DNA of 64,000 nucleotides, taken from assembly GCA_965230495.1 (NCBI GenBank), contig OZ246004.1, positions 2,666,001-2,730,000 of the forward strand. The letters run 5' to 3'. The stretch is from JACJYM01 sp965230495 (GTDB taxonomy: Bacteria; Bacteroidota; Bacteroidia; Chitinophagales; Saprospiraceae). Shown piece after piece: positions 42,004-51,887 of the stretch; positions within the stretch are counted from its first letter, which is position 1, and the number at the start of each line of letters is the position of its first letter. The notes beneath the pieces are model-generated. The model made no database searches. It saw only the letters and a list, made by a program, of their open reading frames with translations, and was not told the DNA's origin. Position numbers and translations under genes: made by a program.

Positions 42004-42810
42004 ATGCCCACAAGCAAAAATAACTCCATTGGTATTTTTGACTCCGGAATAGGAGGTTTGACAATTGCCAATGCAATAAATAAGGTGCTCCCTAACGAGC
42101 ATCTTATTTATTTTGGAGATACAGCACATCTCCCCTACGGTGAAAAGTCTGCAGACGCTATTAGATATTATTGCCTTAAAATTTGCAAATTTCTAATTGA
42201 GCAAAAATGCAAAATGATCGTCATTGCCTGTAATAGTGCAAGTACTGCGGCATATGATACCATAATTGAATTTTTTGATGGAAAAATTCTTCTTTCTAAT
42301 GTTGTAGATCCGCTGGTACAACAAGTTGCATCTCATTCATATAATAAAATTGGCCTTATTGCAACCAAAGCCACAGTGAACTCCGGAGTCTATGAAAAAA
42401 AACTTAAATTTCTTCAACCGGAAGTGAACTTTGTTCAAATGGCTACGCCCTTATTGGTTCCAATGATAGAAGAAGGATTTTATAAAGGGGAAGTTAGTGA
42501 CACCATCATAAATAACTACCTCCAAAACGACGTATTTAACGACATAGAAGCACTTATGCTAGCATGTACGCATTATCCTCTTATCAAGACCAAAATAGAA
42601 AACTACTTTCACCATAAGATTGATGTTATAGATAGTACTGATGTGACGGCCACTGATATTTTGCGTATTCTGAATGAACAAAATCTGCTAAGTGAGGTAA
42701 GAAGTAGTGAAAATATTTTTTACGTGTCCGACTATACCAAAGGGTTTGAGGAAACCGCTAAGCTTTTTTACGGACAAGACATCAACCTAAGGGTTCACTC
42801 CATTTGGTAG
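42004..42810 (+). CDS. murI: Glutamate racemase
   Basis: This 268-residue cytoplasmic enzyme makes D-glutamate for peptidoglycan. It shows the two catalytic Cys contexts IVIACNSASTAAYD and ALMLACTHYPLIKT, with IGIFDSGIGGLTIAN and YFGDTAHLPYGEK near the N-terminus. It overlaps or abuts the next gene and follows the Skp genes. Confidence 0.95.
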   Translation: MPTSKNNSIGIFDSGIGGLTIANAINKVLPNEHLIYFGDTAHLPYGEKSADAIRYYCLKICKFLIEQKCKMIVIACNSASTAAYDTIIEFFDGKILLSNVVDPLVQQVASHSYNKIGLIATKATVNSGVYEKKLKFLQPEVNFVQMATPLLVPMIEEGFYKGEVSDTIINNYLQNDVFNDIEALMLACTHYPLIKTKIENYFHHKIDVIDSTDVTATDILRILNEQNLLSEVRSSENIFYVSDYTKGFEETAKLFYGQDINLRVHSIW

Positions 42811-42830
42811 ATAAATTGAAAAACAAATAC

Positions 42831-43343
42831 ATGAAAAGAATTTTTACTCTTTGTTTTATAGTACTACATGCCGCGACTATTATTGCACAATCTCCTTCCA
42901 AAAGTTTAGATCGGGACCTATCATCCTATATTGATGCATGTGTTGCTAACGATATTGAAAGGCTTATCACTTTGACTGATTCCTTGTATGTTGAGATCAA
43001 TGGTGGCGATTCTCTTTATCGTGAAGTAATTAAGTCAAACAGTGCAGCCAATTTAGGTTCAGGCATGACAAAAGAAACTATTCGTCCTATGGAGTATAGT
43101 TCCATAGTAGAATCCAAAGAACAACATCAACTCTTAATAACTGTAGAAGCTGTTCTCAAAGTGGCTTCCAAGAGATTTAAATCCATTTATCAAATATTGT
43201 CAACTTCTAACAATGGTGGAATGAATTGGAAATTCATTGACTTAGATAATCATGACGAGGAAAGTGTTAAGATTTTTATCCCCAACCTAAATCCTGATCT
43301 CATGATAAGGAAAAAGGAAAATATTTTGGCCATAGAAGATTAA
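42831..43343 (+). CDS. Predicted exported protein of unknown function
   Basis: This protein has about 170 residues from the ATG at 42831 (42804 is possible but has no signal peptide). The signal peptide is MKRIFTLCFIVLHAATIIAQ. The remainder shows YIDACVANDIERLITLTDSL and GGMNWKFIDLDNHDEE, resembling SnoaL/NTF2-like small folds only loosely. No function is assigned. Confidence 0.7.
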   Translation: MKRIFTLCFIVLHAATIIAQSPSKSLDRDLSSYIDACVANDIERLITLTDSLYVEINGGDSLYREVIKSNSAANLGSGMTKETIRPMEYSSIVESKEQHQLLITVEAVLKVASKRFKSIYQILSTSNNGGMNWKFIDLDNHDEESVKIFIPNLNPDLMIRKKENILAIED

Positions 43344-43456
43344 AGCCTTCCTTTCCATGTATTAATAAAATTAGGCCCTCTCCACAAAAATGTGCGAAAT
43401 TTCAACTGTTTTTCAACAAGTTATAAGCACTAATGAAATAAAAAACCTCAAATAAT

Positions 43457-43488
43457 TTGGTCAATTCCTAGATTAAATTTTACATTTG
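43457..43488 (+). promoter_or_regulatory. Promoter of the rplM-rpsI-rpsB-tsf operon
   Basis: A TTG at 43457-43459 and TACATTTG at 43481-43488 are 21 nt apart, a good Bacteroidota promoter. Transcription would start near 43494, leaving a leader of about 50 nt before rplM. Confidence 0.6.
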
Positions 43489-43544
43489 CAGCCGCTTAGT
43501 AATAAGTGGTTACTTTTTTAACACTTAAAATCCATATTAATAGG

Positions 43545-43988
43545 ATGAATACTTTAAGTTATAAAACGATTTCTGCTAAGAAAGAAACTGTACAAAGATC
43601 CTGGCATATTATTGATGCAGAAGGTGAGGTGTTAGGTAGAATGTCTTCAGGAATTGCTAATTATCTAAGAGGCAAACACAAGCCCTCTTACACACCACAT
43701 GTTGATACTGGTGACTATGTTATTGTTATTAACGCTTCAAAAGTAAGGCTTACTGGTAGTAAGATGGACCAAAAAGAGTACATCAGACATACTGGTTATC
43801 CTGGAGGTCAACGAAGAGTGGTAGCTAAGGAATTGTTAGCTAAGAAGCCTATAAAACTGGTTGAAAACGCAGTAAAAGGCATGCTTCCTAAGAATAAGTT
43901 AGGAAATGCAATGTTTAAAAAATTATTTGTTTATGAAGGCTCTGAGCATCCTCATTCAGCTCAGCAACCTCAAGAATTAAAGTTCTAA
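43545..43988 (+). CDS. rplM: 50S ribosomal protein uL13
   Basis: This protein has about 147 residues from the ATG at 43545, which gives the family N-terminus MNTLSYKTISAKKETV. Motifs include WHIIDAEGEVLGRMSSGIAN, GDYVIVINASKVRLTGSK and GMLPKNKLGNAMFKKL. It is the first gene of a ribosomal operon with rpsI 3 nt downstream. Confidence 0.97.
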   Translation: MNTLSYKTISAKKETVQRSWHIIDAEGEVLGRMSSGIANYLRGKHKPSYTPHVDTGDYVIVINASKVRLTGSKMDQKEYIRHTGYPGGQRRVVAKELLAKKPIKLVENAVKGMLPKNKLGNAMFKKLFVYEGSEHPHSAQQPQELKF

Positions 43989-43991
43989 AAA

Positions 43992-44378
43992 ATGGAATTA
44001 ATTAACACAATCGGTAGGCGTAAGTCTTCTGTTGCCAGAATTTATGTAAAAGAAGGTAAAGGCAATATAACTGTGAATGGTAGAGATTTTAAAGATTACT
44101 TTGCTGTTCCAATTATCCAAAACGTAATATTGTCACCTCTCGAAACGGTAGAAGCTCTGGGAAAATTCGATATCAAAGTTAATGTCAATGGTGGCGGATT
44201 TAAAGGACAAGCCGAAGCTATAAGAATGGCTATTTCTCGTGCATTAGTCAAAATTGACGATGAGAATAGAAAGCCACTTAAAGAGAAAAAGTATCTTACT
44301 AGAGATGCAAGAGAGGTAGAACGTAAGAAATACGGTAAGCCAAAAGCAAGAAAGAGCTTCCAGTTCTCTAAGCGTTAA
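43992..44378 (+). CDS. rpsI: 30S ribosomal protein uS9
   Basis: This 128-residue protein has INTIGRRKSSVARIYVKEGK, DIKVNVNGGGFKGQAEAIRM and the basic tail KYGKPKARKSFQFSKR. It is cotranscribed with rplM and rpsB. Confidence 0.97.
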   Translation: MELINTIGRRKSSVARIYVKEGKGNITVNGRDFKDYFAVPIIQNVILSPLETVEALGKFDIKVNVNGGGFKGQAEAIRMAISRALVKIDDENRKPLKEKKYLTRDAREVERKKYGKPKARKSFQFSKR

Positions 44379-44423
44379 TTTACTTTCACTAATTTATTTT
44401 TAACAAAAAAGAAAAAACTAGAT

Positions 44424-45146
44424 ATGAATAAGCCTACATACAATGAAATGTTAGCTGCTGGAGTTCACTTCGGTCATATGAAAAGAAAGTGGAATCCGAA
44501 AATGCTTCCATATATATTTATGGAAAAGCAAGGAATTCATATAATCGATTTAAACAGAACTTCAGAGTGTCTTGATAAGGCGGCTTATGCTATGAAGCAA
44601 ATAGCAAAATCTGGAAGAAAGATTTTATTCGTTACCACTAAAAAACAAGGCAAGGAGATTGTTGCTGCAGCGGCTAAAAGTGTTGGCATGCCGTATGTTA
44701 CTGAAAGATGGTTAGGTGGTATGATGACAAACTTTTCTACAATTAGGAAGTCTGTTAAAAAAATGAATAATATAGACAGACTACTTTCAGACGCTTCTGC
44801 AAGTAGTATTACCAAGAAAGAGAGATTGACTTTAGAGAGAGAAAGAAACAAACTGGAAAAAGTACTTGGCGGTATCGCTAATCTTAATAGATTGCCTTCT
44901 GCAGTTTTTATAATTGATATAGGTTATGAGCACATTGCTCTTGCGGAAGCAAAAAAATTGGGAATGACGACTTTTGGAATGGTAGACACTAATTGTGATC
45001 CTAATAAAATTGACTTTCCAATTCCTGCTAATGATGACGCTTCTAAATCAATAAAGATTATTATCGATTATGTAACAGCATCTATTAAAGAAGGACTTGA
45101 GGAAAGAAGAAAAGAAAAGGAATCAGCGGCAGCACCTGCCGAATAA
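44424..45146 (+). CDS. rpsB: 30S ribosomal protein uS2
   Basis: This 240-residue protein has MLAAGVHFGHMKRKWNPKM, YVTERWLGGMMTNFSTIRKS and AKKLGMTTFGMVDTNCDPN, and a charged tail. It is followed by tsf after 37 nt, the nearly universal rpsB-tsf order. Confidence 0.97.
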   Translation: MNKPTYNEMLAAGVHFGHMKRKWNPKMLPYIFMEKQGIHIIDLNRTSECLDKAAYAMKQIAKSGRKILFVTTKKQGKEIVAAAAKSVGMPYVTERWLGGMMTNFSTIRKSVKKMNNIDRLLSDASASSITKKERLTLERERNKLEKVLGGIANLNRLPSAVFIIDIGYEHIALAEAKKLGMTTFGMVDTNCDPNKIDFPIPANDDASKSIKIIIDYVTASIKEGLEERRKEKESAAAPAE

Positions 45147-45183
45147 CGATTAATTTAATTAATTAAAAAGAAATAATAGAAAA

Positions 45184-46023
45184 ATGAGTATATCAGCTTC
45201 AGATGTAAAAAAACTAAGAGAGTTGACAGGTGCAGGTATGATGGACTGCAAAAAAGCTTTGGTTGAGGCAGAAGGTGACACAGAAAAAGCTATTGAAATA
45301 TTAAGAAAGAAAGGTCAGAAGTTATCAGCTAAAAGAGCAGATAGAGAAGCGAAAGAAGGAGTGGTTATTGCAAAAACTTCACACAATAAAAACAATGGTG
45401 TTGTAGTAAGATTGAGCTGTGAGACTGATTTCGTAGCGAAAACAGACAGTTTTATTGCCCTAGCGGATAAAATCGCTGATGTAGCGTTGAAGAACCTTCC
45501 AAACACTTTAGAAGACTTAACTGCATTAGATTTTGATGGCATCAGTATTGCTGCTAAGATTGAAGAACAAACAGGTGTAATTGGTGAGAAGTTAGAATTA
45601 GCTGACTATGAAAAGATCGAGACTGTAGCGGGGGAAGGGCAAGTTTTGCCTTATATCCATATGGGATACAGAAGTGGAGTTATAGTAGCTCTAAACTTAG
45701 AAGGACCTCAGTTTGAAGAAGCCGGAAAGAACGTGGCAATGCAAGTGGCAGCGATGAAACCAGTAGCACTGAGTAAAGATGATGTTGCTCAGGAAGTAAT
45801 TGATAAGGAAATTGAGATTGGTAAAGATATTGCCCTTCAAGAAGGTAAGCCAGAAGCTATAGTAGAAAAGATTGCTATGGGAAAACTTAATAAATTTTTT
45901 AAAGAGAATACTCTATTGGCACAATCTTATGTAAAAGATAGTCAGTACTCTGTTGAAAAGTATTTACAATCTATAGACAAAGATTTGACCGTCACTGCTT
46001 TCAAGCATGTGAAACTGGGATAA
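45184..46023 (+). CDS. tsf: Elongation factor Ts
   Basis: This 279-residue protein has the N-terminal UBA-like ASDVKKLRELTGAGMMDCKK, SCETDFVAKTDSF and VALNLEGPQF-type core regions. It exchanges nucleotide on EF-Tu. A strong terminator follows. Confidence 0.97.
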   Translation: MSISASDVKKLRELTGAGMMDCKKALVEAEGDTEKAIEILRKKGQKLSAKRADREAKEGVVIAKTSHNKNNGVVVRLSCETDFVAKTDSFIALADKIADVALKNLPNTLEDLTALDFDGISIAAKIEEQTGVIGEKLELADYEKIETVAGEGQVLPYIHMGYRSGVIVALNLEGPQFEEAGKNVAMQVAAMKPVALSKDDVAQEVIDKEIEIGKDIALQEGKPEAIVEKIAMGKLNKFFKENTLLAQSYVKDSQYSVEKYLQSIDKDLTVTAFKHVKLG

Positions 46024-46036
46024 ACTAAAAAAATTT

Positions 46037-46069
46037 AAAGCGACACTTATTCAGTGTCGCTTTTTTTTT
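46037..46069 (+). terminator. Intrinsic terminator after tsf
   Basis: An 11-bp perfect stem (46037-46047 with 46053-46063; AAAGCGACACT) and a 5-nt loop are followed by a run of nine T. It ends the ribosomal operon; pyrH starts 32 nt later. Confidence 0.92.
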
Positions 46070-46100
46070 AACCTTTATAAAAATTACTACTTCTTCTGTT

Positions 46101-46814
46101 ATGAGTTATAAAAGAGTACTTATAAAATTGAGCGGAGAGTCACTTATGGGTGACCAAGATTTTGGCATTACTTCCGAGCGGCTTTCTCACTATGCTCAAG
46201 AAATTAAGAGCTTATCTGATTTGGGAACCGAAATTGCAGTGGTAATAGGAGGAGGAAATATTTTTAGGGGCCTGAGTGCTTCCTCTTCAGGTATCGAACG
46301 AGTACAAGGTGACTATATGGGTATGTTGGCGACTTGTATAAATGGTCTTGCTCTACAAAGTTCATTAGAGGCCATAGGTCAATACACTAGACTCATTTCG
46401 GCAATCGAAATGAGACAAATTGCCGAACCATATATCAGAAGAAGAGCCATCAGACATTTAGAAAAAGGTAGAATAGTTATATTTTCTGCCGGCACAGGCA
46501 GTCCTTATTTTACAACAGATTCAGCTGCAGCACTAAGAGCTAATGAAATAAATGCTGATGTAATTCTCAAAGGAACACGTGTAGACGGAATATATAGTGC
46601 TGATCCTGAAAAAGATCCTTCTGCTACCAAATTTGACGAAATCAGCTTCGCTAAGGTTATCTCTCAAGGTTTGAATGTAATGGATATGACCGCCTTTACT
46701 ATGTGTAGAGAAAATGACCTGCCTATCGTAGTTTTCGATATAAATAAACAGGGAAATCTTAAGAAGGTAGTCCAAGGTGATACAAGCATAGGCACACTGG
46801 TTAAGAACGATTAA
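46101..46814 (+). CDS. pyrH: UMP kinase
   Basis: This 237-residue enzyme phosphorylates UMP to UDP. It has RVLIKLSGESLMGDQDFGI, VVIGGGNIFRG, RIVIFSAGTGSPYFTTDSAA and LKGTRVDGIYSADPEKDP. The order tsf-pyrH is common in bacteria, although a terminator separates them here. Confidence 0.97.
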   Translation: MSYKRVLIKLSGESLMGDQDFGITSERLSHYAQEIKSLSDLGTEIAVVIGGGNIFRGLSASSSGIERVQGDYMGMLATCINGLALQSSLEAIGQYTRLISAIEMRQIAEPYIRRRAIRHLEKGRIVIFSAGTGSPYFTTDSAAALRANEINADVILKGTRVDGIYSADPEKDPSATKFDEISFAKVISQGLNVMDMTAFTMCRENDLPIVVFDINKQGNLKKVVQGDTSIGTLVKND

Positions 46815-46967
46815 AAAGTTACCGGCAATTAAAATTTACAAATACTAAAGCTCAATGACTCTTAATAACAAGTTTATAAGCATCCTTTTGCTTAACAATT
46901 CCTTCCTTTTTACCTACCTACACACAATGCAAAGTAGAAAGAGCGGCAAATTATAACTATCCTCTGC

Positions 46968-49424
46968 TTAGTTTACACTTTTCAAACTGCAGTTCAAATA
47001 CTCAAGATAGCCATCTATACCAGGGATGTAGCCTCTAGGAGCACTAATTACCTCTTCATCCGTAGTAATAGGTACGTAAAGAGGTTGAGCATTCTTAGCA
47101 AAATTAGCAATCTGAAAATCTGCCCACATATTACCTACATCTCGTAATTTTTTACCGGAAGAAATAGAAAACAATTGTTCTTCTAACTTCTTATCATCAT
47201 CCACATAGAGGGATACTAGTACCATGTCATCCTTTAGAATTTTTCTAATATTTGGGTCCACCCAAATATGCTCCTCCGTTTTTCTACAATTAACACATCC
47301 ATGGCCCGTGTGATCCAATAATACCGGCTTGTTTACAGATCTAGCGTATTCCAATCCTTCATAATAATCCTTAAAACAAGGAATTGCATTAGCACACATG
47401 GTGTAAGAGGAATATTTCGATCTAATACTTTCATCAAGCTCTCCCGTTAATTCCGGAAGGAAAAAATTATAATTTGTCGGAGGAGCTAATCCACTCATCA
47501 TGGAAAGAGCATTATAACTTTTGATCTCTTCATTATATTTGAATCCAGTCGCTAGATACAAAGCTAAAACCGCTGCCAAAGCTCCCAATCCCTTCCTTGT
47601 TAAACTAAGTTTTTTAATTGGACTATCATGAGGAAATTTAATAAATCCGAACAAATACAATGCCATTCCTAAGGCTACCAGCACCCAAATAGCCATAAAT
47701 AACTCATACTTCAAAAATCCCCAGTGATTCGTTAAATCGGCAACTGATAAAAACTTAAAGGCCAACGCAACTTCTAAGAATCCTAAAATTACTTTTACAG
47801 AATTCATCCAACTACCAGATCTCGGTAAAGAATTGAGCCAAGCAGGAAAAGCAGCAAATAGACCAAAAGGAAGTGCAAGTGCTATGGCAAATCCCAGCAT
47901 GACAACTGTAGGACCTATGAAGTTTCCTGTTGTTGCTGCCTGGACCAAAGACGTGCCTATAATAGGGCCCGTACATGAAAAAGACACCAATGCCAAAGTA
48001 AAGGCCATAAAAAATATACCTATAAGTCCACCTTTATCAGCCATCTGATCACTCTTGGTTGTCCAAGAACTTGGTAAGGTAATCTCATAGTAACCAAAGA
48101 AAGAAAATGCAAAAGCCATAAAAATCAAAAAGAATAATGTATTCGCTATCCAATTAGTGGAAAGCCTATTCAAAGCCTCAGGACCAAAAATAATGGTAAT
48201 CAGCAGGCCTATTGTTACATAGATGACAATAATAGACAGCCCGTAAATAAGTCCGTTCATCCATCCCTTCCGTTTTGTGTCCTTTGTAAAAAAGCTTACA
48301 GTAATTGGAATCATTGGGAATACACATGGCGTAAGAAGTGCAAAAAATCCACCTCCCAATCCAAGTAGAAACAACCACAGCAAACCAGTTTTTTTCTCTT
48401 CTTCACCACCACAATTACTTAAGGGTTTTTCATTTGTTTCAACCAAGGAATTTATTTTCTGATCTATTTCTCTAAGTCCTTCTGTGTTGGTATTTGCTTC
48501 TGTATTACCCCCTTTATTCAATAAGTTAAAATTAAAATCAATATCTTCCTTAAGGCATTTAGAGTCGTCACATGTCATGTAAGTAAGGTAACCCGTTATC
48601 GGCTTACTCTCATCTTTAACTTTCACTCTTTGTGTTATGGTCAACGGTTCTTTAGATCCAAATTTGATCACATTCACCTCAAAGATCGGATCAAAGCCTT
48701 CTTTTCTGTAACCCTTTTCGACTCCAGCCTCAGGTAATTCTATTCCCTCATAATTTTCATAATTAATCGATGTTGGTACGGGTCCATTGTCATCAGTAAA
48801 CTGAGAATAGACATTCCATTCACCCTGAATATCAGCCGTAAAAACGAAATCATACTCGCCTTCAGAAACCTTGTTTTGTGCGAACGTCCATGATACTGGA
48901 TTATTACTTTTTTCCCCATCATTAGTATTTGTTATACTCGAATCTTGGTTTAAACTAAGAACAAAATCAACTGAAGTTGGAGGAAGACACTTAGTTGCAT
49001 CACACGCCATTGCAGTAATATATCCTGAGATAGGTAACGATTTATCTAAGACCTTTACTTTTTGTTTAATAACAAAGGGTTCCTTATGTGTGAATTTTAT
49101 AACATCCACTTCGAACATTTTGTCAAATCCTTCCTTTCTATCTCCTGATTCAGATGACTTCCCGACCATCTCTATTCCCTCGGCTTTCTCAAATGTTACT
49201 TCGGTAGGAACTGGTCCTTCATCACTTGTATATTGGGAGTAAGCAGTCCACTCCTCTTCAATATCAGCGGTAAACACTATATAATATTCCTCATCAGAAA
49301 TCTTTTCTGTACTGAAATTCCATTTAATAGGTTCCAAAACTTGTCCGGAAAGCCCAATTGTAAAAAAAGAAAGCAAAAAGATTAGTACTCTCATATCAAT
49401 AATACTATGTTTTAAAATGATCAA
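46968..49424 (-). CDS. dsbD: DsbD-type thiol:disulfide interchange protein with doubled N-terminal domain
   Basis: This 818-residue protein passes electrons from the cytoplasm to periplasmic thiol proteins. It has two DsbD-alpha-like periplasmic domains (about 25-145 and 160-285), each ending in an MxCDxxKCL motif (MACDATKCLPP, MTCDDSKCLKE). These are followed by a membrane domain with the active Cys in TPCVFPMIPITV and SFSCTGPIIG, then a thioredoxin domain with HGCVNC. The start at 49424 overlaps the upstream gene stop by 4 nt; an ATG at 49394 begins a cleaner signal peptide. A third alpha-like domain is a separate gene just upstream. Confidence 0.93.
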   Translation of the reverse strand: MIILKHSIIDMRVLIFLLSFFTIGLSGQVLEPIKWNFSTEKISDEEYYIVFTADIEEEWTAYSQYTSDEGPVPTEVTFEKAEGIEMVGKSSESGDRKEGFDKMFEVDVIKFTHKEPFVIKQKVKVLDKSLPISGYITAMACDATKCLPPTSVDFVLSLNQDSSITNTNDGEKSNNPVSWTFAQNKVSEGEYDFVFTADIQGEWNVYSQFTDDNGPVPTSINYENYEGIELPEAGVEKGYRKEGFDPIFEVNVIKFGSKEPLTITQRVKVKDESKPITGYLTYMTCDDSKCLKEDIDFNFNLLNKGGNTEANTNTEGLREIDQKINSLVETNEKPLSNCGGEEEKKTGLLWLFLLGLGGGFFALLTPCVFPMIPITVSFFTKDTKRKGWMNGLIYGLSIIVIYVTIGLLITIIFGPEALNRLSTNWIANTLFFLIFMAFAFSFFGYYEITLPSSWTTKSDQMADKGGLIGIFFMAFTLALVSFSCTGPIIGTSLVQAATTGNFIGPTVVMLGFAIALALPFGLFAAFPAWLNSLPRSGSWMNSVKVILGFLEVALAFKFLSVADLTNHWGFLKYELFMAIWVLVALGMALYLFGFIKFPHDSPIKKLSLTRKGLGALAAVLALYLATGFKYNEEIKSYNALSMMSGLAPPTNYNFFLPELTGELDESIRSKYSSYTMCANAIPCFKDYYEGLEYARSVNKPVLLDHTGHGCVNCRKTEEHIWVDPNIRKILKDDMVLVSLYVDDDKKLEEQLFSISSGKKLRDVGNMWADFQIANFAKNAQPLYVPITTDEEVISAPRGYIPGIDGYLEYLNCSLKSVN

Positions 49425-49861
49425 TATGTCAAATTAAAGTCAATAACTTTAGGTGGTAAGCACCTATCCCCATCACATGTCATAAACTCGACACTTCCCT
49501 TGAGAGTTCCAGTGCCAGATTTAGACTTGAATCTTCTTTTAAATACGACTTCGCCTTTGAACTTATTTACCTGAGTTTCGAATAATTCATCCATCTCAGA
49601 TATTAAATCTCCTATTTCCAATACTTCGTTATCTAAAAACTCCACATCATCTGATTGGAATTCAAAATATGTTGGTACAGGGCCATCATCTCCATTATGC
49701 TGCGAATACAATACCCATTTTTTATCCATCTTAGCTGATGCTGTAAATGTAAAGTAATCACCTGATTCTATAATATCAAAGCTCCAAGATACAGGGCTTG
49801 GATTCACATCAGAATTAATACAAATTCCAAAAAGTAACTGGAAAACAAATATTAAATGCAT
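49421..49861 (-). CDS. Stand-alone DsbD-alpha-like periplasmic protein
   Basis: This 146-residue protein has a signal peptide and one domain similar to those at the N-terminus of the adjacent DsbD: SPVSWSFDII, WVLYSQHNGDDGPVPTYF and FMTCDGDRCLPP. It may be a soluble partner that receives electrons from DsbD, or a product of domain duplication. It overlaps the DsbD start by 4 nt. Confidence 0.85.
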   Translation of the reverse strand: MHLIFVFQLLFGICINSDVNPSPVSWSFDIIESGDYFTFTASAKMDKKWVLYSQHNGDDGPVPTYFEFQSDDVEFLDNEVLEIGDLISEMDELFETQVNKFKGEVVFKRRFKSKSGTGTLKGSVEFMTCDGDRCLPPKVIDFNLTY

Positions 49862-49960
49862 AGAAAATTTTATTCAAAATTAAATCAATATCGTCCAAAA
49901 GAAGTATCCTAAGTCACACTTTATAAAACATTAACAGAAAGCTTAATTTCTTCTAAATAC

Positions 49961-50671
49961 TTAGGCTATAAAAGTGGCAAATTCTTGAACAACGGAATCG
50001 AACATCTTTTTGCCATCCAGATTCCCTAATTCTCTTTCAGCTGCCCTCTCCGGGTGTGGCATCATTCCAAAAACGTTCTTATTCTTGTTGCTTACCCCAG
50101 CTATATTATCGATAGATCCATTAGGATTAGCATCGTTTGTAACATTGCCATCTGCATTGCAGTATTGAAAAACTACCTGATCATTGTCCCACAAAGTAGC
50201 CAAACCTTCTTTGTCAATATGATATCGACCATCAGCATGTGCTATAGGTATTTTTAACACTTCTTCTTTTCCTATACTATTAGTAAGAATCGTATTAGCA
50301 CTTGTTGTTTTGAGGTATATGTTTTTACAAATAAATTTTTGGTTAATGTTCCGTAACAACACCCCAGGTAATAGCCCACATTCGCATAAGATCTGAAAAC
50401 CGTTGCATATCCCCCATACAAAACCTCCTTTATTAGCAAAATCGACAACTTCGGACATCACATTAGAAAACTTAGCAATTGCCCCAGATCTCAAATAGTC
50501 CCCATAGGAGAAACCTCCCGGCACAATAATGCCATCCAAACTACCATAAGCCGTCAAAGACTTTTCCTTATGCCAGATTTTATCAACTTTAGCCCCTGTC
50601 ACTTTAGATAGAACGTGAACCATGTCATCATCACAATTTGACCCGGGAAAAACAACAACACCAAATTTCAT
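49961..50671 (-). CDS. purQ: Phosphoribosylformylglycinamidine synthase subunit PurQ
   Basis: This 236-residue class I glutamine amidotransferase supplies ammonia to FGAM synthase in purine synthesis. It has VVFPGSNCDDD, the nucleophile in VWGICNGFQILCECGLLPG and the His/Glu in MMPHPERAAE. The separate small subunit implies a PurL/PurS partner elsewhere. Confidence 0.95.
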   Translation of the reverse strand: MKFGVVVFPGSNCDDDMVHVLSKVTGAKVDKIWHKEKSLTAYGSLDGIIVPGGFSYGDYLRSGAIAKFSNVMSEVVDFANKGGFVWGICNGFQILCECGLLPGVLLRNINQKFICKNIYLKTTSANTILTNSIGKEEVLKIPIAHADGRYHIDKEGLATLWDNDQVVFQYCNADGNVTNDANPNGSIDNIAGVSNKNKNVFGMMPHPERAAERELGNLDGKKMFDSVVQEFATFIA

Positions 50672-50712
50672 CGACTTTATTTTAGTAATTATGAAACATT
50701 TGTTAACCTATA

Positions 50713-50746
50713 CAAAGGTAAAAAATCAAAATTTGATTAAATCAAA
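50713..50746 (-). promoter_or_regulatory. Candidate purQ promoter
   Basis: On the minus strand TTTG (50743-50746) and TACCTTTG (50713-50720) are 22 nt apart, about 42 nt before the purQ start. It overlaps the end of the DUF6427 gene. Confidence 0.45.
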
Positions 50747-51700
50747 ATGTATTATAAATAAGGCAACTAATATCGCCAAGTGTATCAATTCCTGAAGAAT
50801 TGTGTTTTTTATTCGTAAGAACAAGTAACTTATTAAGATGGATAAGGGAAATAAAACCGCCAATATCTGATGAATACTCCCTTTTAAGATCAAAAAAACG
50901 ACCAAACTCAAAAGTAGAAGCACCTGTAAAAGATCAAATTTCTTTTTAGCATGTACAGATTTCTTAAGTTTTAGTTTTCTTCCATTCAAAATAACCATGA
51001 AAATAAGAATCATGAAAAATAAAACTACACCCATCGTTACCTTGCTCTGTAACAAATACTTGGGAAAAGATAACTCCAAGCTAAAGTACTCCTGATATAT
51101 TTCCGCTAGACTGTTCTCTGAATAATGGTAAACATAAGTTATAAAAACAAGCGATAATGTTCCCATTAAAAATTGAAAAATCTCTCTCAGATTATAGCTT
51201 CGTAGAACGAATTGATTAAAAAATCCAAATATTAGAAAAATCCAATAAGGTGGATATATTAGGCCTGCCAAACCAATAAAAAAGCCCATATTAAAATTGT
51301 ATTTGGCCGATTCCCTTTTATTATAAGTCCCAAATGCTGAACCAACAGAAAGTATTAAAAATGTACTTCCCAACAATTCTGGAGAGACGCCTAATGTATC
51401 TGGTATAATACTTACTAATAAAATGTATGCCATCCCTGGTATAAGCGTATTGTTTCTTTCCAGGTGATTCTTTATACAAATTCGATTGATTAATACCGCA
51501 TTTAAAAAAACCAAAAGTGTGGACACAATTGATTCCGATACGGTTCCCTTATCCCAGAATGACAGTTTGTCAAAAATAGAAGTTTCTAAAGAGTAATCAA
51601 CCTCTAGAGGGTTAATAAAACCGTATACCCGTATCAATGCTGCATACAATAACAACATTATACTATTTACAAAGTAGTTAGTTTTAAAAAAAGAAATCAT
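50726..51700 (-). CDS. DUF6427 family membrane protein
   Basis: This 324-residue inner-membrane protein has about 10 hydrophobic helices and family marks MISFFKTNYFVNSIMLLLYA, LLVFLNAVLINRICIKNHL and GLIYPPYWIFLIFGFFNQ. Function is unknown. Such genes often neighbour purQ or polyprenyl synthase genes in Bacteroidota, as here (divergent polyprenyl synthase at 51888). Confidence 0.88.
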   Translation of the reverse strand: MISFFKTNYFVNSIMLLLYAALIRVYGFINPLEVDYSLETSIFDKLSFWDKGTVSESIVSTLLVFLNAVLINRICIKNHLERNNTLIPGMAYILLVSIIPDTLGVSPELLGSTFLILSVGSAFGTYNKRESAKYNFNMGFFIGLAGLIYPPYWIFLIFGFFNQFVLRSYNLREIFQFLMGTLSLVFITYVYHYSENSLAEIYQEYFSLELSFPKYLLQSKVTMGVVLFFMILIFMVILNGRKLKLKKSVHAKKKFDLLQVLLLLSLVVFLILKGSIHQILAVLFPLSILISYLFLRIKNTILQELIHLAILVALFIIHFDLIKF

Positions 51701-51887
51701 TAAGCGGCGACCAAATATCTCGCTAAGGTATTGATTATTTTGATTTTATGTACCTTGAATGCTATTGTTTTACATCAATCTCCAAAAGCTAATATATCAA
51801 TCACCATCTCATTGCTGATCATATTTAAATTTAACGCCTTTTTTCCCTTAATTTGCGTTGTGGTGTTTATATCCACGTAGAACATAG

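Noticed and set aside
48871..49242. 123-residue plus-strand frame inside dsbD
   Set aside because: Antisense shadow of a clearly conserved domain; no recognisable protein features.
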